From: Macrococcoides animalis | Lineage (GTDB): Bacteria; Bacillota; Bacilli; Staphylococcales; Staphylococcaceae | Assembly (NCBI RefSeq): GCF_047425875.1 | Contig: NZ_CP179727.1 | Span: forward strand, 930,001-994,000 | DNA: 64,000 bases | Reading direction: 5' to 3' | Shown: piece by piece, positions 32,803 to 39,451 of the stretch | Numbering within the stretch: position 1 is the stretch's first letter | Layout: each line of letters starts with the position of its first letter | Position numbers and translations under genes: made by a program | The notes under the pieces: model-generated | The model's input: only the letters and a program-made list of their open reading frames with translations | Database searches by the model: none | What the model was told of the DNA's origin: nothing

Positions 32803-33485
32803 TTTAATAACTCCTTAAATGTTTTATTGATTGGTCCAGTTAAAGCAATTGATTTGTCTTCTATTACGACGGGTATATATATTTCTTGTTGTAAATTTAA
32901 AGTAATGTATTGAAAGTTACGTTCCGTTGAAACAAGGTTCATTAGTGGTGCTTTTATCATTTGATTACGCATGCCAATTCCAAGTTCTAATACAACAACC
33001 TTTTTATGATGGTACTTTGATAAAAATGAATGAAATTTTTCTTTTTGCTCTTCGATATGACGCATATCGCCTGATAAGCCAGTATAAAAGTTTCCCTCAA
33101 TTTCAAATAAACGTGTTACATCGAATCCATTCATTTGAAAATGCGTATCACCATTAGAAGTTACAACAAAATAATCTTTTTCACCGATAATTGCTTTTAA
33201 ATCTGTAAACACTTCACTACCATCATAATCTTTAATCATATATTGAATCACAGTTTCATAAAATGCGCGTGTTTCTGATTCATTAGGATATGGATAAAAT
33301 AATCCTTGCACGATATTACGAACACCGTATGTTGTTCTGAAGTGATTAAAATATGTTTTAAAATCCTCATTATCTGCGAATATATGATAGCCTTCTGAAA
33401 TGGATAAACCATTACTTGCACTAATTAATATTGCGTCTGCATCTTGAAGCCACGCTTTCGCTAATGCATGATTATTTGTATTCAT
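32799..33485 (-). CDS. Divergent SirTM-like protein lacking zinc ribbon and catalytic Gln
   Basis: 228 residues, a paralogue of the following gene: ADAILISASNGLSISEGY replaces the glycine-rich loop, TSNGDTHF replaces TTNQDTQF, and LELGIGMRNQMIKAPLMNL matches LELGVGMMTPMFIKEPFMNL. The whole cysteine-containing zinc module is deleted, and the catalytic Gln position is Glu (EIEGNF). It is probably an inactive partner or regulator of the complete sirtuin. The two overlap by ATGA and would be made in equal amounts. The start at 33485 has an AGGAG site. Divergent from an Rrf2 gene. Confidence 0.68.
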   Translation of the reverse strand: MNTNNHALAKAWLQDADAILISASNGLSISEGYHIFADNEDFKTYFNHFRTTYGVRNIVQGLFYPYPNESETRAFYETVIQYMIKDYDGSEVFTDLKAIIGEKDYFVVTSNGDTHFQMNGFDVTRLFEIEGNFYTGLSGDMRHIEEQKEKFHSFLSKYHHKKVVVLELGIGMRNQMIKAPLMNLVSTERNFQYITLNLQQEIYIPVVIEDKSIALTGPINKTFKELLK

Positions 33486-33503
33486 TGACTTTATATCTCC
33501 TAT

Positions 33504-33553
33504 CATGTTAATTTATAAATAACACGTTATACGATAGCATGTTAATTTATAAA
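33504..33553. promoter_or_regulatory. Direct repeats and palindrome between sirtuin-like operon and Rrf2 gene
   Basis: CATGTTAATTTATAAA occurs twice in direct orientation (33504-33519 and 33538-33553), 34 bases apart. Between them is ATAACACGTTAT (33519-33530), a perfect 5-2-5 palindrome. The region is shared by two divergent genes and is probably bound by the Rrf2 protein encoded at 33576. Confidence 0.55.
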
Positions 33554-33575
33554 ATACAAGTTCAGAGGTTTTGTC

Positions 33576-33998
33576 ATGAAATATTCAGCAAAATTAAGCG
33601 ATGCAGTACATATTCTTTCTTATATTCACTTTGCCGGTACAGAAAAGATTACAAGCGGAGATATTGCATATAGTCTAAAGACCAATCCTTCATACGTAAG
33701 ACAGCTAATGTCTTTACTTAAAAAGTCAGAGATTATTATCAACTCACAAGGCAAAGCCAATCCTAAACTTGTGAAATCACCAGAAAATATTAATTTATTT
33801 GATGTCTATCAAGCCGTTGAAGGAGATAAACCACTCCTTCATCTAGATGCAGATATTAATCCTGAGTGCGGTATTGGTATCAATATGCGCTATGTATTAA
33901 AAGAAACATATCAAGATATACAAGCTTCTATTAATGAAAAGATGCAATCTATCACGCTTGAAAGTATCTTTAGTGAGTATCAAGAGAGAATAAAGTAA
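33576..33998 (+). CDS. Rrf2-family regulator, divergent from the sirtuin-like operon
   Basis: 140 residues. Helix-turn-helix: LSDAVHILSYIHF, IAYSLKTNPSYVRQLMSLLKKSEIIINSQGKANPKL. One Cys only (ECGIG), so no iron-sulfur cluster is expected. It is a paralogue of the regulator at 29955-30398 (shared TNPSY-R, LLKKS and IN-L-YQAV blocks). It is transcribed away from the sirtuin-like genes and 27 bases ahead of the isochorismatase-like gene. It probably controls both sides through the repeats at 33504-33553. Confidence 0.85.
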   Translation: MKYSAKLSDAVHILSYIHFAGTEKITSGDIAYSLKTNPSYVRQLMSLLKKSEIIINSQGKANPKLVKSPENINLFDVYQAVEGDKPLLHLDADINPECGIGINMRYVLKETYQDIQASINEKMQSITLESIFSEYQERIK

Positions 33999-34025
33999 TA
34001 CAAAATAACATTAGAGGTGATTGAA

Positions 34026-34565
34026 ATGACAACAGCATTAATTGTAATTGATATTCAAAATGATTATTTCCCGGGCGGTAAAATGGAACTTACGAACCCT
34101 GAAAAAGCAGCACAAAATGCGGCACAGCTAATCGAGAAGTTTAGACAAGATAGTGCACCAATTTTTTATATACAACACATTACTGAAGGGAATGCAGTCC
34201 CATTTTTCATTCCTGAAACTGAAGGGGTTGAAATTCATTCTTCTGTAAAACCATTAGATAATGAACCAGTGATTATTAAACACACACCAAACAGTTTCTT
34301 TAATACAAATCTTGAAGAAAAGTTAAAGCAAGCAGGTGTCACAGACTTAGTAATCGTTGGTATGATGACGCATATGTGTATTGATGCAACCGTGAGATCT
34401 GCAATGGAACATGGTTATAAAGTGAAGTTAGCAAACGATGCATGTGCGACGACTGATTTACCTATTGGCAATACAACTGTTGCAGCAGAAGATGTTCATA
34501 ATGCATTTATGGCTGCATTGAATGGTATGTATGCTGAAGTGGTTGATACTAAAAATATTATTTGA
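34026..34565 (+). CDS. Isochorismatase-like cysteine hydrolase
   Basis: 179 residues. Catalytic triad motifs of the nicotinamidase/isochorismatase family: Asp in LIVIDIQNDYF (residues about 7-11), Lys in VIIKHTPNSFF, and Cys in GMMTHMCIDATVRSA. It hydrolyses an amide or an isochorismate-like ether; substrate unknown. The metal-binding residues of true nicotinamidases (D-x-H-x-x-H) are not obvious. The location next to NAD-consuming sirtuin-like genes makes nicotinamide-related substrates worth a thought, but that is inference. Start follows AGAGGTGATT. Confidence 0.85.
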   Translation: MTTALIVIDIQNDYFPGGKMELTNPEKAAQNAAQLIEKFRQDSAPIFYIQHITEGNAVPFFIPETEGVEIHSSVKPLDNEPVIIKHTPNSFFNTNLEEKLKQAGVTDLVIVGMMTHMCIDATVRSAMEHGYKVKLANDACATTDLPIGNTTVAAEDVHNAFMAALNGMYAEVVDTKNII

Positions 34566-34608
34566 TCAAAAAAATTCCGAGCAATTATCTGCTCGGAATT
34601 TTTTTGAT
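34565..34608 (+). terminator. Terminator after the isochorismatase-like gene
   Basis: 19-bp perfect stem (34565-34583 with 34590-34608), 6-base loop, T-tract included in the 3' arm. Confidence 0.92.
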
Positions 34609-34689
34609 TAATTTTTTTCAATCGGTTTAGGTTTTGCATTTACTCATCATAATTCAGCACAACACTTTCACTTTTTAATATCTATTTCC

Positions 34690-35319
34690 CTACCACTCTT
34701 TAAATTTACCTTCATCTCTCAACGCATTCAGTCGATTTGTGACATCATCCATAAACTCTTTTCGGTTGTTAACGAAGTAAAATGCTTCTCCCACAAAGAT
34801 ATCCACGAAGAATGGTACGAGTATAAAGCTGTCTTTCGGTAATGCTTTTCCTAAACCATGCATAAATATTGGCTGAATAGGAACTTCAGGGCGTTCCCTC
34901 ATCAAGTAGTATATACCTGATTTATATTTTGATAACTTCTCTGGTTCACCACGCGATCCTTCTGGATACAAAATGATAATACCATCGTTATCGAGTTCAT
35001 CTAATATTGGTTGAAACATTCCCTTAAAGTCTTTCGTCATTTTTCTTTCAATCGGTATAATGTTCATCACTTTTGTCGAGAACCATTTTAGTACCGCATT
35101 TTTTAAGAAATAATCTCCAGCTGCTACGGGTCTTACGTTATGAAAGCTTTTCCCTCTCAACAAACTCATAAGTACTATCGTGTCTAAGTGACTATTATGA
35201 TTTGCGATTAATACAAGTGGTCCTTCTTTCTTCAGTCGGTCGTAATGACGTATGTTTAATCCTAGGACAACAAATATAATCGGGCGAACGATTAATGTAA
35301 ATAATATATCTCTCATCAT
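34690..35319 (-). CDS. 1-acylglycerol-3-phosphate O-acyltransferase-like protein (PlsC family)
   Basis: 209 residues. The acyltransferase motif NHNSHLDT (NH-x4-D variant) lies near residue 37, followed by FSTKVMNIIPIERK and a second motif ILYPEGSRGEPE (EGTR-like). An N-terminal hydrophobic segment anchors it to the membrane. It transfers an acyl chain to a lysophospholipid or related acceptor. It is third in a minus-strand unit with a CdsA-like and a CDP-alcohol phosphotransferase gene, which points to a dedicated phospholipid pathway apart from housekeeping PlsC. Confidence 0.83.
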   Translation of the reverse strand: MMRDILFTLIVRPIIFVVLGLNIRHYDRLKKEGPLVLIANHNSHLDTIVLMSLLRGKSFHNVRPVAAGDYFLKNAVLKWFSTKVMNIIPIERKMTKDFKGMFQPILDELDNDGIIILYPEGSRGEPEKLSKYKSGIYYLMRERPEVPIQPIFMHGLGKALPKDSFILVPFFVDIFVGEAFYFVNNRKEFMDDVTNRLNALRDEGKFKEW

Positions 35320-35331
35320 GATGTCGCCCTC

Positions 35332-36270
35332 CTAGAAATAAAAGAATCGTGTAAAGTGAAAGAATAATGGCGCTGTGTAAGTGAGAGAGTCCACACGGTC
35401 TAAAATACCACCATGTCCAGGGATTGTTTGTGATGTATCTTTAATGTTCAAATCGCGTTTCAGTGCTGATATATTCACGTCTCCGATAAACCCACTCACA
35501 CTAATGTACATGCCTGCAATAATCGTACCAATCAAAGTGAATGGCGTCAGTAACGATCCAAGTAATAACGCAAGTAATGCTGTTAATATAATGCCCCCAA
35601 TGAATCCAGACCATGTCTTATTTGGACTGACTTTCGGGATGATTTTACGTTTTCCAAACAACTTCCCAGATATAAACTGAAACACGTCATTCGCTTGTGT
35701 TAATACAACTAAGAATAGTACTAAACTTGCTCCTGATACTGTATTATCATCACCAGGCAATACGATTAAATACGCCAAGTGACTCAAACTAAAGACAAAC
35801 AGCATAATCCCCCATTGTATTGTTGCCATTGATTGAAGGAATCCTTTTGTTTCTCCAACAATTAGAGCTTGTATGGGGATGAATAAGAACATATAGACTG
35901 GGATAAAAACGATAAAGAAACCATAAAATCCTTTATAAATAAGTATAAATTGGATAGGAATCGATAAGTATGCCCATAAATAAACAAGTCGATGACTTCG
36001 ATTTGTAGGAATGAGAGAGAAATACTCTTTAAGTGCGATAAAACAAAGGAATGCCATAAATACAAGGGACACTGTTTTATGAATTGTGAGTGCTAATGAG
36101 AATATAATACACATCATCCACCAAGACTTAATTCTCACCCAAATATTTTCCGTATCTTTATTAGGATATTTCCTAAGCAATATTTGACTAATAATGGTTG
36201 ACACAATGAGTACAATAAATATACCAATCAGCACCGTCATCATTTCATCAGAAATCCTATTAAGGTTCAT
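35332..36270 (-). CDS. Phosphatidate cytidylyltransferase-like protein (CdsA family)
   Basis: 312 residues with about eight membrane helices. The CdsA signature is near the C-terminus: SPNKTWSGFIGG, then GFIGDVNISALKRDLNIKDTSQTIPGHGGILDRVDSL, which holds the metal-binding Asp residues. It activates phosphatidate with CTP to CDP-diacylglycerol. It overlaps the upstream CDP-alcohol phosphotransferase gene by 11 bases, so the product can be handed on directly. The housekeeping cdsA normally lies by uppS/proS, so this is a likely second copy. Confidence 0.88.
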   Translation of the reverse strand: MNLNRISDEMMTVLIGIFIVLIVSTIISQILLRKYPNKDTENIWVRIKSWWMMCIIFSLALTIHKTVSLVFMAFLCFIALKEYFSLIPTNRSHRLVYLWAYLSIPIQFILIYKGFYGFFIVFIPVYMFLFIPIQALIVGETKGFLQSMATIQWGIMLFVFSLSHLAYLIVLPGDDNTVSGASLVLFLVVLTQANDVFQFISGKLFGKRKIIPKVSPNKTWSGFIGGIILTALLALLLGSLLTPFTLIGTIIAGMYISVSGFIGDVNISALKRDLNIKDTSQTIPGHGGILDRVDSLTYTAPLFFHFTRFFYF

Positions 36271-36883
36271 ACGTGGCTCCTTTCAGTCCATTATCGATAC
36301 GTTTATATGTATTAAATAGCATCATTATAGTCGCAATATATAAAATGAAATGAATATACGGTATCACTTTAATATTGAGCGCAATTAAAAACGCGATTAA
36401 ACCAATTAAGAATGCGCGATCACTTTTCCCCATTGGCCCGTCATACATGCGTTTAGAGCCAATAACTTGAACTAAACTTCCCGACATCTCACTAATAATA
36501 GAAAACCCAATAAATAATAATACTGAAATACCACGGTCATGAACTATCAGTATGAATGGCAAAAATAATACTAAATCGCTGATAACATCACCTAATTCAT
36601 TCAACAACATTCCTAAATTAGACTTCATATTGAACTTTGATGCCATAACTCCATCAACTGCGTTAAGCGCCATTCGTACAAACATCACAAAAGGAACCAT
36701 TAAATAAATCCACCTATTTTCATAATTCACTGCGACAATAATGCCTGTAATAACAGACAAAAGCATCGCACTTACTGTCACTTGGTTTGGCGTAACACCC
36801 ATATTGCGCAGTTTATCAACAACAGGCATCAGCAACTGTTGGAACTTTGGTTTAAGCTCATAAATACTGACCATATGACTCAT
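36260..36883 (-). CDS. CDP-alcohol phosphatidyltransferase with altered motif
   Basis: 207 residues, six membrane helices. The family motif D-G-x2-A-R-x8-G-x3-D-x3-D appears as DGVMASKFNMKSNLGMLLNELGD: Arg is Ser and the third Asp is Asn, with an Asp three residues on. A similar N-E-x-G-D pattern is what I recall for the YnbA group, whose gene also neighbours a CdsA-like gene. It joins CDP-diacylglycerol to an unknown alcohol. First gene of the three-gene lipid cassette. Confidence 0.82.
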   Translation of the reverse strand: MSHMVSIYELKPKFQQLLMPVVDKLRNMGVTPNQVTVSAMLLSVITGIIVAVNYENRWIYLMVPFVMFVRMALNAVDGVMASKFNMKSNLGMLLNELGDVISDLVLFLPFILIVHDRGISVLLFIGFSIISEMSGSLVQVIGSKRMYDGPMGKSDRAFLIGLIAFLIALNIKVIPYIHFILYIATIMMLFNTYKRIDNGLKGATYEP

Positions 36884-37015
36884 CCATCCTTTAATAGTTT
36901 CTCAATGTAATTATACACACAGAAATTTTTTAAAACAAAATTAATTTGTTCTCGAAACGATAATATTTGACTATCTTTCTCATGGATTTTTATATTTAGC
37001 CATATATAAAAATAA

Positions 37016-37073
37016 GAACGCATGTAATAAGCATGCGTTCCATTTAGAATACAACTCATAAAAAATGTGAGTT
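37016..37073 (-). terminator. Two hairpins downstream of the MFS gene
   Basis: GAACGCATG/CATGCGTTC (37016-37024 with 37032-37040) and AACTCA/TGAGTT (37053-37058 with 37068-37073), the latter with a T-run in its loop side. They lie after the minus-strand MFS stop; together they likely end transcription. Confidence 0.55.
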
Positions 37074-37117
37074 TTTCTTATATTTTTGAAATTATAATAT
37101 ATTTAATGATAATGACT

Positions 37118-38527
37118 TTATTGATTTAACTTTTCAGCTTTTTGTATATGCTTTGGCAAAAATACCTTTATAAATATACTTGCCGTCAGTACAAATATGA
37201 TATTTAAAACCATCGTCGCTGCTGTTGCATTTGAAACATTCATCATAGATTTAAACAAAGTATATACTGTAACTAATATTGCTATACCAAATCCAGCTCC
37301 CAGTGTAGAAGTCATCTTAAAGATTGCTGAGGCAACGCCTGTCTTATCTTTTGATAATGATGAAACAGCTGTATCTAGTGCAGGGGTTGCGAAGAGCCCA
37401 ACACCTGCTCCAAAGAATGCAAATCCAATACATGCACTTATAAAATAAGGTACGCCTTTAATTATTGTAAGTCCTATTAATAATAAACCAAACGCTACAA
37501 ATATTGGACCGATGACTAATGCTTTCTTCGCACCATATTTTTCGATACTTTTCTCACCTATTTTTACTAATAGGATTGTAAATATTACATATGGTAATGT
37601 CAATAAACCTGATTGGAATGGAGATAAATGATACACATCCTGAACAAATAGATTAAAGACAGCGATTGCACCAACACCCATATTCAATAGAAAGTTACCA
37701 GTCGCTACACCTAAATATGATTTATTCTCAAATATAGTTAAATCAATAAAAGGGTTCTTCTGTTTCTTCTCAAAAATATAAAATGAAATTGCACCAATAA
37801 TCGCTGTAATTAGTAATACAATTGAGATTGTACTCGTCCAACCAAAAGAATTACCCTGTGTGATAAAAATGCTGATTGCTGCCATAAAAATAGTAAAAAT
37901 AATTAAACCTACTGTATCAAAACGTCCTGGATGAGGCGGCTCTGGTATATTCACTTTTCTTAATTTCAACATGAGTACTAAACCAATTGCTGCAAACAAA
38001 ATAGAAATTACAAAAATCCATTGCCAAGCAAAGTATGTGGAAACAACTCCTCCTATGATAGAGGCAAGTCCTGTTCCTCCAAATGCACCCATCGACCAAT
38101 AACTCAGCGCACTGCGCCTTTTTTCTCCTTCAAATATATTATTTAAGATAGAAATAGTAGAGGGCATCAACATTGCAGCAGAAAATCCTTGTATAATACG
38201 ACCCGATAATAATAAATAAGGATTGGCCGTTATTATGATAAGTAACGATCCAACAATACTTAAACTTACACCGAGTAATGCCATCTTAAACTGACCAAAT
38301 CGATCAGATAGTTTACCGGCAGCTACCATAAATACTCCCGTAATCAATGAGGTTAAACTAATCGATAAATTGATTATACTCTCCGTCGTGTCATACGTTT
38401 CATTTAACGTGTTTCCCAAATTTAAGAACGTCTGTGCAAATAACCAATATGTAAGAATAGATAATACTATGCCCAATACAATTAAATTTCCTGAAGTTTC
38501 ATTCAATTTATTTTGATTTTTCTCCAT
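37118..38527 (-). CDS. MFS drug/efflux transporter (DHA2, 14-helix type)
   Basis: 469 residues and about 14 membrane helices, the DHA2 layout. Visible blocks are GKLSDRFGQFKMALLGVSLSIVGS (motif A), GRIIQGFSAAMLMPSTISILNNIFEGEKRRSALSYW (motif B/C region) and the second half starting near residue 200. DHA2 pumps export drugs or toxic compounds in exchange for protons. A single gene, divergent from the OsmC gene. Substrate unknown. Confidence 0.88.
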   Translation of the reverse strand: MEKNQNKLNETSGNLIVLGIVLSILTYWLFAQTFLNLGNTLNETYDTTESIINLSISLTSLITGVFMVAAGKLSDRFGQFKMALLGVSLSIVGSLLIIITANPYLLLSGRIIQGFSAAMLMPSTISILNNIFEGEKRRSALSYWSMGAFGGTGLASIIGGVVSTYFAWQWIFVISILFAAIGLVLMLKLRKVNIPEPPHPGRFDTVGLIIFTIFMAAISIFITQGNSFGWTSTISIVLLITAIIGAISFYIFEKKQKNPFIDLTIFENKSYLGVATGNFLLNMGVGAIAVFNLFVQDVYHLSPFQSGLLTLPYVIFTILLVKIGEKSIEKYGAKKALVIGPIFVAFGLLLIGLTIIKGVPYFISACIGFAFFGAGVGLFATPALDTAVSSLSKDKTGVASAIFKMTSTLGAGFGIAILVTVYTLFKSMMNVSNATAATMVLNIIFVLTASIFIKVFLPKHIQKAEKLNQ

Positions 38528-38741
38528 ATGCTCACCTCTATTAAATATTTGTGATTATGATTTATTCACCCTCATTTATTCATTTCACTTAATACATTTA
38601 TCTTAAACAATTACTTGTTTTCCATACTATGATTCAATCAAAAAAGAATGTCATGATTAAGTCATTAATTGTGCCCTCTGTTACTATTGTTCTATGTTAA
38701 ATTATATATGAATAATAAATAAAATAATGGAGGGCTTACCT

Positions 38742-39182
38742 ATGGCTATTGAAGTAATGCGTGCAAGTGTTGAATCGATCGAAGGACTTAAAGTAGAGAG
38801 TTCTGTAAGAGATTTCAAGATGATTATGGATGAACCTGAGAGTTTAGGTGGGACAAATACTGGTATGAATCCTATAGAAGCGTTACTCTCTGCAGTTGGT
38901 GGTTGTAAGGTGATTGTTGCAAGAAGCTTTGCTAAAATGAAGAGAATCGATTTAGAAGCAATTACAATTGATGTAGAAGGCACTTTGGATACAGATGGTT
39001 TCACTGGTAGAAATAAAGAAGCTAAAATCGGATTAAGTCATTTAAAAACGATTTACAAAATTAAAGCAAATAATAGTGAAGAAGAACTCAAAGCATTTGT
39101 TGATTTTATTGAACGTACGTGTCCAGTTATTGATACTATTGTTAATGCACCTGAACTTGAAAGAGAAATAAACATTTTATAA
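38742..39182 (+). CDS. OsmC/Ohr-family peroxidase-like protein
   Basis: 146 residues. The two redox cysteines of the family are present: Cys in AVGGCKVIVARSFAK and Cys in ERTCPVIDTI. This is the OsmC/YhfA layout. Such proteins reduce organic hydroperoxides or lipid peroxides. The start at 38742 follows a GGAGGG site. Single gene, divergent from the MFS pump, closed by a terminator. It fits an oxidative-stress role. Confidence 0.88.
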   Translation: MAIEVMRASVESIEGLKVESSVRDFKMIMDEPESLGGTNTGMNPIEALLSAVGGCKVIVARSFAKMKRIDLEAITIDVEGTLDTDGFTGRNKEAKIGLSHLKTIYKIKANNSEEELKAFVDFIERTCPVIDTIVNAPELEREINIL

Positions 39183-39200
39183 TTTATTTAATGCCCTTAT

Positions 39201-39233
39201 AAAACAGAGATTCCAAATGGAATTTCTGTTTTT
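39201..39233 (+). terminator. Terminator after the OsmC gene
   Basis: About 14-bp stem with one G-T pair (39201-39215 with 39218-39232), short loop and a run of seven or more Ts. Confidence 0.88.
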
Positions 39234-39451
39234 TTATTTATACTTTGTTTAATAATAAACATATGCATTATGTATTAGTTATTTAAAGAATAAATGATGA
39301 AAATATAAATCAATTATTATGTTTAGAAATCTTTTATTAAAAAAGTCATTAAAACTTCATACATTATTTTGAATAATTCTTTATTCATCGTATAATTAAG
39401 TTGGGCACAAATATTGATTTTTTTATTTAAAATAGGAAATGGGGTTTTTGT

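Noticed and set aside
31921..33485. Sir2-domain genes as an antiphage defence system
   Set aside because: Defence Sir2 systems pair with Argonaute, TIR or HerA-like proteins; none is present, and the motifs (GA-GMS, N-x-D, Q, four Cys) match SirTM better.
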